A DNA stretch of 64,000 nt from positions 3,410,001 to 3,474,000 of the forward strand of contig CM030711.1 of the NCBI GenBank assembly GCA_017979445.1. The letters run 5' to 3'. Position numbers and translations under genes: made by a program. Positions 12,501-25,142 of the stretch are shown here, one piece after another. Positions within the stretch are counted from its first letter, which is position 1. Each line of letters starts with the position of its first letter. Under the pieces are notes generated by a model that made no database searches, had not been told where the DNA came from, and saw nothing but the letters and a program-made list of their open reading frames with translations. This DNA is from Akebia trifoliata. Its lineage: Eukaryota > Streptophyta > Magnoliopsida > Ranunculales > Lardizabalaceae.

Positions 12501-15500
12501 AGCCGGTCAATTTCTCCATAGAGGTCCTTGATAAGAGTTGATTTCATCATCTTTTGATTCACCTAGAAATAACACATAAAAATAATAATAATAATAATAA
12601 GAGAAGAAAAATTGAGAATTCTAATGTCATAAAACAAGATGTGATTGAAAAATTATCTGAATGAATTGGTACATTATCGAATTGCAATTTGTAAGGCATG
12701 GCAGACAAAAATAAAGAACACTAGCAGTTAAAACCTCCCTTCTCTTGGGCCATTTTCAAACAACTTATGAGGACCATAGCAGCCTCACTTGGAATATTTT
12801 GGTAGGCATCTAGTTGAACAAAATGTGAAGCACTAAGCGCACATTGTTATGTCTTCATATTGGAAGTCTTATAGTGAACAAGACTTATAAAACAAACTGA
12901 ACAAATTCATTCGAAGTCCCTTAACTGCTCTCTATCCATTTTCATGATGCATACTGAAATGGCTCATTCTAAATGTTTTTCTGTGCAGCCTTATGTCAAG
13001 ATTTAGGTAAAAAATGATATACCAATGGCAGCATTCTGTATGAATGCCAGTGAAAAAAGGCAGTACGAAGACCACCTATGTTATTATTTGCATTCACACC
13101 CTCTGGAAAGAGACGCTAAATCAAGTTCTCGTTTGGGTGAAGTAATATATTCAGCAGAAAATGATAAAGGTGTTACAAAATCTTTAAACAGATGAACCTA
13201 ACCGGGAGAGGGGGGGGGGGGTGATGCTATCTATAAACAAAAAAAATGCATTATGAAAAAATAATCCATCTATAAAAATTGTCTAACTAGATTAAATATA
13301 GATTAGACGAGAGCACAAAGACCGGATTTTCGGGATAAAGATTTGAAGAGGAAGAAGAAGAAAGAAGACAAAAACAACAAACCTCGGGCTTATTTTTTAT
13401 ATTCTTTGCCCTGCAAGCATAATCCAACGTGCTCAGTGTCTCCTCAAGACAGTGAACTGCTGGTGACACAGTGGCAATTATACACGTCTTGGTCCTTCCA
13501 CCCAATGAATCACGAAGCAATCGTGTGAGCTTGCTATCCCTGAATGTCAAGAATAACATTAGAATAAAATACTTAATTATATAGACTTTAGGTATCAATC
13601 AAAAGCTGAGACCTGTAAGGGATGTGTCCAAGATGTTCCACAAGAGCACTTATAACACGCCCTAAAGTAAGTAAGCTTTTATTAATCTCACCAGCTTCCC
13701 TTGCACGACCCTAACAGATTGAAGAGACAAACGATAAGATAGAAGCAGCATTTATAAAAATCTTTTACTCAGATAAAAAGTGAGACAATTGAACACCGAT
13801 TAATTTCTAATTTCAACATATTATATTTTTTTGCTAGGCAAGCAAGTGGAAATTTATAAAAGAAAAATGATTGTTATACTTGAAGTATCCAAAATACGCA
13901 ACAATTAAGATAGTTTGGGTTAGATGAGACACGTGAAGTCTAATAGGAATATCAAAACGTAATGGTTTGACCCTATCTTTTGGTTTATGTCAACATATTT
14001 TTGAATATTGCTCCAGAAAGTTACAAGTTGTGCAAATATATATATATATATACAAACATTATGTCAAAATATGCAAACTATTTCAATGTTTTGATCATTT
14101 TGATATTTAAAAAATATATTAATTAACTAAATGAGCTTAAATAAGGAAGAGGAGAGGTAGAGAATGTAGTTAGAAATTAGCTTAAATGAGAGTAGAAATG
14201 AACTTAAATCAGGGTAAAAATAAGCTAAGTGTTGTCAGAATGGAGGGGGGTGGGAATGGGGTTTTTATAGAAGTAGGTATCCAACAGTCAAAATTGAACG
14301 TTGAGCAAATATGTGATCACATAATGACCTTAAAGTCATAAATCGTATATAACAACATGGCATATGTGATTTATTGGCCACAAATCACATATGCAAACCA
14401 TGAGTGTACTGATTTCTGAGAGTGCTTTCAAGCTTGCTTTATAATTTTCTAAAATTCCAACCCCCATATTTTCATAATATTTCTATCACTTCCAAAATTT
14501 ACAGTATTTTCAAGCAAGTACAATACCATATCCACACTGTCCATAATAGACCTGGGAAAATAAACAAGGTAGCAGTCTAGAATTATAAATTATTATAGTA
14601 ACTCAGGACCCGAGAATATAAAATAAGATGTATTTTACCTCCCTGGCACCAGAACGGGAAATATTCTCTGATCCAGCTAAATCAACCAAATTTAGCTTTC
14701 CACATTTGATAAGTTCTTCACCTTCTGGAGTGGCTTCTTTGATGTGGATGGTTATGGAAAATAATGAATGCGACCGACTGAAAATAAAGAAACATGTTTA
14801 AAAGAACATGAAAAGTTTATCTTAACACAAGACTACAAACAATGGACAGGACAGGACCTGGATTGTTTGTTTAATAGAGTCTCTGCCGTGCGGCGTTTTG
14901 CAGATCCCCTTTCCAATAGAGTAAAAATCTCATTAGCACTTGTTACAATTTCCTCTTCTAGTCCTCGTACGAGAACTCCACCTTTCCCATCCTCCATGAG
15001 AAGTAGCTGCTTTTTTTGCTTCTCCTCCAAAGCGACTTTTGATATTTCCTCTGGTGCAAGCAAATCTGTAATTTCCTCGTTATATAACTCCAAAAAAGTT
15101 ACTTTAAGACTGTATTCAGCATTTTGACTCTCCAATGTGTCAAATATTTGTTTGACAGCTCTAGGTATGACACCTGCTTCTGGAGGCAACTGTCCCTTAG
15201 CCCCATTCTGCAGTATAATATAGGAACATACAAAAGTTCAAGTCAGATGAAAACATTGAAGGCACAAAAATTGTCTGAAAGGAAACAGGAGAAATTAAAT
15301 TGAAAAACATTTACCTTGGATTTCTTAGATTCACCTTCCATTGTGTATGTTTTCCCTGTACCAGTTTGACCATATGCAAATATGGTACAATTGAATCCTT
15401 CCAATACCTCATTTACAATAGGAACTACAGCTTGATCATATAAATCTTTCTGTTGAGCTGAGGGACCAAAGACCTGCATAGTTCATGGTTATGGGTTCAC

Positions 15501-18500
15501 TAATGATGTAGGTTTGATTCAAAACCTAAAGAATGTATTGTTGATTGTCCAAGTGATTGAGGATCTCAATGGTGTCCTCAATTGATTGGTATAATACCTC
15601 ATATCATAATTCTAAATATTTTTTTCATTAATCTCCATTAGCTGAAAAAACCAAGCAGCAGCAAAGTAGGAACAAAAAATGTGCAGCATTTAGTGAGAAT
15701 ATAGGTCAAGCAAAGGACAACTGGCATCAGGTACCTCATCTGACCATGACCACAAATTTGATTAGCTCCACCACAACAGATATACTTCTTTTTTCTAAAT
15801 TCTCATGGTTTAACAGCTCACAACTTCCAAAGACACATGTTAGCTCATATAGAGAAAACAATGTGTATACTTCGGTCCTATGGATGAAATTATTCCATTT
15901 TTTAAAACCCAATCACTACTTTAGGTCAAAATTTGCATGTGAAACAAAATTGTTTAAAGAAAGAAAACGACCACACGAATACCCATATTTAAAACACACT
16001 AATCCACAACCATAAAACCAGGGAAGAAGTAACAGAGTAAAAGTTTCTAATCCATGAGTTCCCAGCATATAATTTAATTCCAGTTTCTTCATTTGAATGG
16101 GTGCTTCATGTATAAAGGAGGCATAAGTCATATGACCACTTTGTGCATTGGAGATGCACAGGTCATATAGTTTTGCAGGTTAAGCCCCATGTAGTTAATC
16201 AGATAGATTTATGAAACTTCCAATTCAAATAGCTAATATTTTTATAGGTAAAAAAATAATTTGTATAGCTATTAAAATACGTAAGTGACTGCATAGAAAT
16301 AGAGAAGTTGTTATGTAGGACCTAAATTTCTCCCTCTACGGATACACATAAACATAAAAAATATAACTGATAGAGGCATCAAAGTTGCTCAAAGAATTGC
16401 AAGTGTTCATAAACTATGACAAACAGCAAGTTTGATGTTTCTTAAATGCAGTCATATTTTCGAACAGTCAAGAAAGTCAGTTGACTTACAGAGGTTAAAT
16501 CACAAGCAATAGTCCCTCAGAGAATGTATATTAGAAAGAGGAAATTCCCAAAATGATAGAGAAAAATTGAAAATTTCCCACACACAAAAAGAAAAAGAGT
16601 AGACTATTCATTTTAACTCCAAAAACGGTACCATTTTCAGAGTTAAAAAATTCTGTTTAAGTGGGAAAATTTTCTTATTTTATAAAACAGTAAATATTTT
16701 CCCCAATTTAACTAAAATGTTTTAATTTTCAAAAACAGTAATTTGCACTTTTTTAAAATTAAAACGAATAACCTACAGTTTTGGGAATTTTTCAATTTTC
16801 AGGCATGTTTTGGTAGAACACCCTATTGAAACATACATTGTACTATATAATCTTAATATACCTTGAGTTTCTAAAATTAATAATGCAAACAAAGGGTCGA
16901 TCAGAATAATCCAAAACAGAAGAGAAAAATTGAAGAATAGGTTTCAAATCATCTGGAAACAAAGATTTAATTTACCTATAAAAATGACCCTTGGATTGAA
17001 AAAAATTAAGAATTATTTACTTCCTAAAACCAAAGTTGTGTTAAGTTCTTTAATGTATGACTTATAAGTCCCGTGGTTTGGATTGCCTAGGACTTCAATT
17101 CGTTGGTAGAGAAAATGGAACTAGTTTCAGGAGATTTAGTTGGTGAGTGTATGCATTTCAATGAAGAGGGAAAAAACCTTTGTTACCGTAATTTTTTTAA
17201 TTGAATAAAGTGTGTAGAGAAAACCACTTGGTGTGTTGCAACACATAGCATATCCACTAATCTATTACTTATATTTCTTGTATTATAAACATTTGTTAAT
17301 TTAAAAATATTGGTACTTCCAGAAATCAGGTAACAAAAAAATGAATATCTAGTTAGTCTAGATGTTCGATTGGAACAGAAGATGTCGAATGAAACTCAAT
17401 CCAATAGTATTCCAATGCAAGGAAAAAGTTTGCAGATTAATTCAACTTCCATGTTTTTCAAATCTTTTTGAAGGTGCCAACTTGATAAGTTGGTCAAGTA
17501 TATGTGTAGTAATATACCACAGACCTGGATTCAACACCTGCCTTCACCTACTTGCCCACGAACAAACATCGACAACAAAATAAAAAATAAATAACTAAAC
17601 TCCAGTGCACTCTTCAAATAACATAGGCTCCACTTAAAATGTGTTTCAGTGGCCCAAAGCATTGCTGCGGAACTTCTTGCTCTTAAAAATACCAACAAAA
17701 AAAAAAGTTTATTTTATGAGTCTCCCCATAATTGCTCAATCTTCTCTTTGTTGTCTCCTTCCTCGATACAACATTTCTCCCAAAGCACCAAACTGATAAA
17801 ATTATTTTCTTTAAGGAACAAAACTTACATTCTTAAAGCATGACATTAGAGGGGAACTTCAAATTAAACCATTTGCCATCCATTTCAAAATCGAAACTTT
17901 CAATACAATATCTCCAATATGAATATTAAAAATACAATCTTTAAACCTATTATCCTAATTGTTACTTGTTAGCCATGGGGAACTAGGGTTTGTTTGAGGG
18001 AAAGCAGGATCCATCAAATAGATAAAGCTAGTATATCTTAGAGACAATATATCAACCTAAAACTGTCAAAAGGGAACAGAATACCTTGTCAAAGGTGAAA
18101 ACCCTATCGATTTGCTTCCCCGCTATGTTTTGAGACACGGCGACCTCTCTCTGGTACTCATTGCAGGTCAACACCTGTGGTGCATTGTTCCGCAACTCAT
18201 CATCACTAAATGGTCTGAAATAATTGGCAAAAAAAGATTAATAAATAATTGACAAAATGCATCTAATATGGGGTTAAAAAAAATCAAGAAAAAAGGTTTC
18301 TGCGACAAATTACTGATAAAGCAAATAAATTTACGAAAACTAACCCTAGGGTGATTCAAACAGATAAATGCATCTAAACATGGGAACAAAAAGATCTAGA
18401 AGTTATAATAGATTTCTGCCAAAAATTACCGCTAAAGGAATTAAATGTACGAAACCCTAACCCTGGAGTGAGAGAGTGGGGTAGAGTTTGATTACCTGCA

Positions 18501-18554
18501 ACGGAGAAGAACTTGAACATTTACACCTTTCTCTTTCTCGTGACGACTCGACAT
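6597..18554 (-). CDS. KIN-5: Kinesin-5 (BimC/Eg5-type) microtubule motor, 23 coding exons
   Basis: This encodes a plus-end-directed kinesin-5, a family that forms bipolar tetramers and slides antiparallel microtubules in spindle and phragmoplast. Coding exons (minus): 18496-18554, 18085-18214, 15315-15473, 14858-15207, 14639-14777, 13613-13710, 13383-13539, 12493-12562, 12319-12395, 11710-11763, 11527-11607, 11338-11449, 11174-11260, 10896-11071, 10617-10778, 10394-10501, 9809-9967, 9648-9731, 9359-9564, 9063-9164, 8543-8652, 7909-8060, 6597-6794. They sum to 3030 nt (1009 aa), all in phase with GT/AG ends. Seen: start [21 protein letters not shown]-loop GQTGTGKT (98-105); switch I NKQSSRSH (229-236); switch II DLAGSE (265-270); neck and coiled-coil stalk; C-terminal BimC box with TPVK (Thr952), the usual CDK site. 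Length matches plant kinesin-5. No break was seen. Exon borders are hand-called. Confidence 0.93.
15474..18084 (-). other. Kinesin-5 intron 2, 2.6 kb, with a possible MITE
   Basis: The longest intron of the gene separates the DK and VFGPS codons of the motor domain. At 16545-16805 the two ends pair loosely as inverted repeats (TTGAAAATTTCCCAC against GGGAATTTTTCAATTTTC). The right-arm sequence resembles 40440-40520 elsewhere in the window, which suggests a dispersed MITE family. No coding region is seen inside. Confidence 0.45.
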
Positions 18555-18622
18555 CTTTGATGAGAGTAGAAAATGTAGAATCACAGAGAAAATTCAACTC
18601 GAGAACCAGATCCAATCGAGAG

Positions 18623-18626
<4 letters not shown>

Positions 18627-18674
<48 letters not shown>
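18627..18674. repeat. (CT)24 microsatellite in the kinesin 5' leader
   Basis: Forty-eight uninterrupted bases of CT, read as (GA)24 on the kinesin coding strand, start 73 bases upstream of the kinesin ATG. The position suggests the 5' UTR or core promoter. GA-rich leaders are common in plants; any regulatory role is inference. Confidence 0.9.
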
Positions 18675-18677
<3 letters not shown>

Positions 18678-18754
18678 TCTCACCCACTCAGTCTGGCTAT
18701 CTGGAGAGCGGGACGAGCGTGAGATTTGAAATTTCATAAAGACCGCTGGGATGT

Positions 18755-19440
18755 AAACAGAATTTGGACCGCCCACGTATGACGATTAAGATCCAACGGT
18801 TCGTAATAGGAACTAAAATAATTGGAATTTATTAGACGATAGTAGCCCTACAGAATTACATTAATTACTCATCAAACCCTGACTTTTGGAGAAATGATAG
18901 ACCATGGTCGAAACTCGAAACGACTTTATGACTATCTGATTATGTACGTCTAAAATAAATTGTTTCTCTATATCATAGAACTGCTATTCGCACCTCAACT
19001 TTTACTTATTACACTCCAAATTCTTAAAATTATTTAAGACATTAGAGAGCATTGTAACACATTCAAACAACATCGACAGTTGTATACATTTAGTACTATT
19101 AGGCTCATATAAAATTCTAAATCTAACAAAAAGAAGTTGAAAAATATAAATAAAGAGAATTTCTACTAATAGGATGATCAAAACTAACATGACCCACAAC
19201 TTTAGTGAGGACATCAACTAATATTGAGAAGTGGAAACATAGCATATATCTCGTAAGATTTAACTTTCTCCTTGATGAAATTGTGAACGTGCGCATAACA
19301 TCTATCTTGCTATTATTTGTATGATCATGCAGTATCGGATTGTAAGTTATATTAATGGCAGTCTTTTTTATCATCGTAAAATTAGAAAGGTTGCGGATGT
19401 GAGCATCCTAACCCACAAAATAAAAAGTGCAACCAAAATA
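18755..19440. other. Kinesin upstream region and degenerate repeat
   Basis: This is the promoter side of the kinesin gene. From about 18980 the sequence (CACCTCAACTTTTACTTATT) matches the repeat family seen at 53.4, 53.6 and 61.9 kb. No coding region is supported. Confidence 0.5.
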
Positions 19441-20600
19441 ACTCACATATGCTAAGGGCCATTGCCTGAAACTCAACTTGGGCACTTGAGCGGGCAACAT
19501 TGATTATTTCTTGCTTCACCAAATAACTAAATTACCACCCACCATAATGCATTACCCTGAAGTCAAGTGATGATTAGTAATAGAACATGCCCAATCTGCA
19601 TTAGTCCATGCTTTCACTCTCATGTGGCCATGTGACCAAAATAATATACCCTTTCCTAAAGACTCTTTTAAATATCTGATCAGGTGCAAAGCATTGTCAA
19701 GTTGAGTCATACAAGGAGCATCAATGAACTTAATAACAATACCCACTACAGAGGCAATATCTAGTCTCATAAGAGACCAATATATCAAATTTCCAACTTA
19801 GCAATAGTAACAATTGATATCCTTTAGAACTTCACCATCACTTTTTCCTAATCAATGATTTGGCTCAATAAAAGTGTCAACTGGTTTAACTCCCAATTTG
19901 CCTACTTTCAAAAGTAGATCCAACAAATACTTACGTTTAGAGATGAAAATGCACGTCTTGGAGTGACCTCCACACCCAGAAGATACTTGAGAAGTCAAAG
20001 TTCATTAACTTCAAATTGTTCTTCAATAAGTTTTTTCAAATCTTATATCTTAGGTGGACAATTCCCCATAACAACAATATCAACAACGTAGACTAAAAGA
20101 ACGGTAGTCTAATCCATCCTAACATTGTTTGTATCCCACATCCTACATAACATATTTGAACCGCTCAAACCATGCTTGCAACGACTGTTTGAGACCATAT
20201 AAGGATTTCTTTAACCAACACATTTTCCCATTAGCATTGGAAAATTGAACTCCCCAAGGAACATCCATGTATATTTTTCCTACAAATCACAATGCAAAAA
20301 AGTATTCTTCAAATCTAGTTGGTGGAGTTCCCAAGAGAAATTTCCAGCCAATGAAAGTAGAATACGAATGGAAATCATTTTTGCAACTAGTGAAAAGGTC
20401 TCCTTATAGTCTATGCATAGCAATTAGTCTAGAGTTGTATCTATCAATCGAATCATCCAACTTATACTTCATGGTGAAAACTCATTTGCACCCATCAATT
20501 TTTTTCCCTTATGGTAATGATATTAACTCCTAGGCATTGTTTTTCTCTAGGGCTCTCATTTCCTTGTCTATAACCTATGTCCACTTGAGATCGGATATGG
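19440..20600 (-). pseudogene. Degenerate Ty1/copia retrotransposon (reverse transcriptase-RNase H)
   Basis: The minus strand translates, with many stops and frame changes, into the order of a copia polymerase. Near 20570 is a WT-(8)-EMRALEKN stretch resembling the reverse-transcriptase entry. Near 20190 is MCWLKKSLYGLKQSLQAWFE, the hallmark LKKSLYGLKQxPRAW block. The frame at 19552-19788 holds LIRYLKESLGKGILF and TNADWACS, matching the RNase H start (YLKGTxGxGL and DADWAGS). Nothing can be translated intact. The LTRs were not identified. It lies just upstream of the kinesin gene and is an old dead insertion. Confidence 0.85.
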
Positions 20601-20871
20601 CTTATTTCACACTAAAGGAGATAGAAATGAAGGACAAAGTAATTACAATAGAACAATAAGAAGGCGACACATAGTGATATGAAACATATTGAGAAGTAAG
20701 ATGTGAAGTACATTTACCTTCGTGATGAGCTATAGGAGGAACATTGACACTAGGAGCTAGAGATGTTGGAGGAGGAGTTATGGAGACTTGACTTGTATTC
20801 TCAAGGGTGTGACATGGTGTATCAACTATGTCTTGTGTTCCCTTTCATGGTTTAGGTTCGTCTAGGGGTGT

Positions 20872-21840
20872 CAATGGGTGGGTTCAAGCCGGCCTAAAGA
20901 TGCGGGCTCTAACTATACTAGCCCAATAACATTATAAGGCCTAAATCTACTAGGCAGTATCAGGCTTGGGCTTGACTTGAATCGAGTTGGGCAAAAAAAA
21001 AGTACTAAAACTTAACATTTTTTATGTAAAAATGTATTTTTCATATATATATAGGATTAGGATCCGTATACACATAAAGTTACTCATAAAGCTACAACGT
21101 GTTTTGTCTTATATGGGCAAAAATGTTTGGAATGGGCTGATTTTTTATGAGGATGATCTATATGGTGAGGAGATCATCCTTGCCAAAAATCAGCCCATTA
21201 TGAAACTTCTAGCCCCATGTCTAGAAGTTGAAAAATTTTAGACCGTCCAATTTTTGTAAATAATTTTTTATGGGGTTAGAAGTTTTGGAATGGGATGATT
21301 TTTTGCAAGGATGATCTCCTCACCACAGAGATCATCCTCATGAAAAATCAGCCCATTCCAAACATTTTTGCCCATATAAGACAAAACACATTGTAGCTTT
21401 ATCAGTAGCTTTATGTGTATACGGATCCTAATCCATATATAGCCCATTCCGAGCCTTTTTAACCATGTAAGACAAAAACATTGTAGCTTTATGAGTAGCT
21501 TTATGTGTCTACGGAACCCCACCCTATATATATATATATATATATATTGTATTTGAAGATTATTCAATTGAATTTGAAACTAATGTCTTTTTTAACCTAT
21601 AAATTTCATAAATGATAGTTAAATTGTGAGTAGACATTATATTTTACTTTTATTAGAAGAATATTCATTTAATTAAAAAAACGATAATATCTATAAGATT
21701 TAGTAGCGGGTTGGGCCAGGTTGGGCAGTATGAGACCCTAGCCCAACCCGGATTTGATGGGCTGGAAATTATTGAGCCTGGCCCTACCTTTGCCGGCTCA
21801 ATGGGAAAGCCCTAACCTTTTCTTTCTCAGGCGGGTCAAC
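20872..21840. mobile_element. Possible hAT-like non-autonomous element carrying a nested insertion
   Basis: The left part starts with GGGGTGTCAATGGGTGGG and has GC-rich blocks about Gly-like repeats of GGGCTT. The right part (21700-21840) has inverted-looking GGGTTGGGCCAGG and CCCAACCCGG blocks. Such sequence is typical of non-autonomous hAT elements in plants. The palindromic element at 21054-21524 lies inside. The exact borders are uncertain. Confidence 0.35.
21054..21524. mobile_element. Palindromic element copy A, flanked by (TA)n
   Basis: The element lies between (TA)n tracts (left end at about 21053, right from 21525). Its outer arms read GGATTAGGATCCGTATACAC on the left, and the same words recur inverted at about 21415-21434 and again near 21524. 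Inside are two hairpins whose stems contain GGAATGGGCTGATTTTT and its inverse. They are separated by a spacer holding a GACCGTCCAATTTTTG block. The right side has an extra partial arm (21437-21524), so it is a rearranged or nested copy. No coding capacity. It is the most complex of the four copies in the window. Confidence 0.75.
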
Positions 21841-23894
21841 GGTCTTGATAAGTGCGAAATTATTCATATTTTAACACATATTTTGATGGCACTTATCCTT
21901 TTTTTCTCAATAAAATTTTGGTTCTTCGTATAAAAAGTCATCTCGTCCTCATATCATTGCATAGTACAAAACTTACAGAAAATCATGATATATTTGCATG
22001 CGATTACATTTGATTCAAAATTTACTAATTTACATGTGGTTATTTTCTAGGATAATTAAGACAACGTGGAAATCACAAGAATACAAAAAATAACAACTTT
22101 TTTGAGTGTAATGGTCGTAAAATGAGCATAACTTTGTACTCCGATGTTAGATTTGAGCAAAGTCGGATTCGTTGAAAAGATAACGAACAGATCCACAATT
22201 TTTATGAAGAAATCGATATCATAAAATGTAATTTAACATGAGATATTTGAGTTGAAAGTTATTCTTGAACCGTGACATGATGACACTGGGCTTGGAAGGA
22301 AACTTCCCGCACATGCCAAAGATGGTGTTGGAGCTCTCATGCTTCCACAATTCAACAAATCAATAAAGAATGAGTGCTAACTATCCAAAGAAATGGCCAA
22401 ATCTAAAAAAGATAACCACCCTAGGTGGAGAGAATGGGGCGCCTAACACCTTTTCCATTTTCTAACCGAATCCCCTTACTTAGATCTTAGGTAGAACATA
22501 CTCTCATTCACACTCATTTTCAAAAAAGAATGGTGGCGACTCCAAACAACATAACATTGAAGTTTAACGATGAACATCTCATGTTTACAGTGTATAAATA
22601 GGAGTCTCAACTCTCCATTGAGAAGAAGTAGGGAAGATGTAGCTTGTAACATTTTGTTTTCATTTGCTTAGTTTTATTGCATTTGTAGTTATAATAGAAT
22701 GGTTGTAATTTTCTCAATTCAAGTATTTTCTATAAATTCTTCTTCTCTTTTATTTTCTTGCTATGACAAGAGTCTAATCTTCTTCCATTAGGGAGTTGGA
22801 GGAAGGCTAGAGTAAGTTTTGATTTATAGTTTAATTTATTTCTCACATCTATATTAATTTTAATTATCGAATACTAGGTTGTCTTCATGGATCGAATCCA
22901 ACTCCAATGGATCAAGGTTATCTAGACTACCCTATACTTACGATTCTTGACCTAGATCTTCCATACTCGGATTAAATTCCTAGATGGTTTATGCTTAATA
23001 AAGATAGTTAGTCATTGGGAGTCTTACTTCTTGAGTAAAGGGACCCAAGTTATAGATTCAATTCAAATTGCTTAAAGACCATCTTCCAACCCAATGACAA
23101 TAATTTGTACTTTGGGTTGAGTTTTAAAGAGTTAGAAATTAAATTAAATTGCAAGTTAAATTTAAAGACTCTAGGTGTAATCCAACTCTATAATGTTATT
23201 CATTTTAAATTTAAAATCTCTAAAATTTACTTCGTAGTTTAATGGTTACTCAATCTTCAACAAAAACAGTTTTAAGTTCTTCATTGATTACTTGTTCTTT
23301 GATCCGATTACCGTAACTTCTCCCTGTGGATTGACCCTTACTTTCCAACTCAAGTTAAGGTAATTTTATGAAAACGAGAGTAATCAAGGAATACAAACTT
23401 CAGAGCCCTAGGGCCAAATTTAGTACGCGTAGGACCAAAGATACAAGCAATACAAATACGTCCAAACTCTCAAGGAAGCACATAATTTCTCCAAAATTTC
23501 CATTTCATGGAATTGTAATTGCAAAATATATTTTCTAAGATCCATAATACTAACAAATAATGCACGAATTACACACAAATTTATCAACAAGGGACCTCAC
23601 CATGTTGCAACTTGAACATTTCACTGGAATGACCCGGCTGACCCAATCCCGCATTTATTGAAATTTGTATCCGAATTGCAATTTTACATTATGGTGCAAA
23701 TTCAGAACTCTATTCAAGTATTATATTTATGGCATCTATCTTCCAAATTACCCCTATTTGTCTCAGATTGAAAATGGTGCAACATTATTGAAATACTTGG
23801 ACCACTTATTAAAAAAGTTATTTCAAAAGCATTAACTAATCTCTTTCCCTCTTTCGTATGCTACTATCTAATGTCACTTACAACTAATAAAATT
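21841..23894. other. LTR-retrotransposon-like non-coding DNA
   Basis: No coding region. Several words recall plant Ty3/gypsy non-coding sequence, such as GGTGGCGACTCCAAAC near 22535 and CTCCCTGTGGATTGACCC near 23320. A TGATAAGTGC start pairs with GCACTTATC around 21847-21899. I could not find paired LTRs, a primer-binding site or any gag-pol frame, so the call is tentative. Confidence 0.4.
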
Positions 23895-24139
23895 GAGTGG
23901 TGATAATACGACTACCCCCACATGGCATACTCAATCAACTCCCCTGACATGTGGTGTGACAGAACCATAGACTTTATGTCTCGGGATACACAACCCCACA
24001 TCCCCAAATACGCTACTCCACAGATTTATGGGGATGTGCAGTTGTGTATCCCAAGGCGTAAAGTCTATGGTTCTGGCACACCCCACACCAAGGGAGTCAA
24101 TTGAGAATGCCACGTGGGGGAGTCATATTATCACGTTTC
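23895..24139. mobile_element. Mutator-like foldback MITE with 9-bp target duplication
   Basis: A 245-bp nearly full-length palindrome. The left arm starts GAGTGGTGATAATACGACT and the right arm inverted starts GAAACGTGATAATATGACT. The pairing continues through ACCATAGACTTTA and GGGATACACAAC to the centre. The 9-bp word AATAAAATT occurs directly outside both ends (23886-23894 and 24140-24148). A 9-bp duplication is characteristic of Mutator-like transposons. The open frames on both strands inside it are a consequence of the palindrome. Confidence 0.85.
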
Positions 24140-24522
24140 AATAAAATTATCTCTTAAACAATCTGTTTTAGTAACGAATTTATGTTATGGAGAAACATCA
24201 ATTGTGATCCACTTTATTAACGGTATACACATCCTTCATTGCTCATGTCCAATGATCAATAAATAGAACAATTTGTATTGAGTATGAATGACTATAGATC
24301 AAATGCCTCTGGAAATAACAAAATACGGCGGCATTCCTTTGGGCCATGGCCAATCAATATTAAATCCAACTTATTGCATCACAACATTAAATCAAGTAGA
24401 TTTTTATTGAAGACTTATCCCAACAATTTGGGGTTAACAAGTACAAATAAATAAATCATGAATTGAAAAAAAATAATGATAGAAAGGCCTACATCTTAGA
24501 AATGAGACATTCAAGCCTTCCT
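24140..24522. other. 3' flank of the decayed minus GLP
   Basis: AT-rich DNA downstream of the first minus-strand germin-like pseudogene. No gene seen. Confidence 0.5.
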
Positions 24523-25142
24523 TCAGTTGGTTGCAAGTCCAGCCTTAATCTTGTGCACGGTAGCGACATTGGTTTTGAAAGCCTTGGCAAGGATGCCATC
24601 ATCAATGCCAGTAGTAAATACGGAGCCAGGCATCGCATGGTTCCAGCATTTGCACTACCAAAAGCAGAGAAGGCAGTGGCCGGTTCCTTTGGATTGGCAT
24701 TGTACTGATAATGCACAAGTCCCTCAGGAAACACAAACATGTCTCCAAGTTGGAGTGTTTGAGTGTAAAGCTTGTTAGTGGTGTCAATAAGTCCAACTTC
24801 AAGGTTGCCTTCCACGATGAACAGGAGCTCTGCAGAGCGAAGATGGGAGTGAGGTGGGTTGATGGAACCTGTAGGGTACTGTAGTACAGCAAACGAGATG
24901 CTTTGGCCATTGAGAGCGGGAAACTCAGCCATGCTAGCTTTTGTCACCTTGAAGGTTACTGATGCAGAATTGCCTACTCCACGCAATCCGGTTTAGGTGA
25001 AGAATGTCCCATCAATAACATTAGAGTTTGGTGGGATAACAAAGTCCAAGGTGATATCTGGATCGCTCACATGGGACGTCGGGGTGGTGGCCAAGGCAAC
25101 TAGAAGAAGGAACAAGGCAGGTTTGATGAAGTTCAACGCCAT
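24523..25142 (-). pseudogene. GLP: Germin-like protein pseudogene, pair 1 minus
   Basis: The reading frame follows the type A minus GLPs of the array, starting MALNFIKPALF at 25142. Two lesions disable it. The first is a nonsense codon TAA at 24993-24995, where the intact genes have Tyr50 (FFTY). The second is a single-base deletion about 30 bases after the GSANAGT block, which shifts the last 45 residues out of frame. Cupin box A (NPPHSHLRSAE) and box B (GDMFVFPEGLVHYQYN) are still readable. Its TATA position is also degraded (TTTATGAT where others have TTTATAGT). It forms a head-to-head pair with the broken plus GLP at 25729. Confidence 0.9.

Noticed and set aside
18457..18776. Frames with RERERERE-type repeats
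   Set aside because: They are translations of the (CT)24 microsatellite in the kinesin leader.
23922..24113. Two overlapping 60-codon frames on opposite strands with similar sequence
   Set aside because: Explained by the palindromic Mutator-like MITE.
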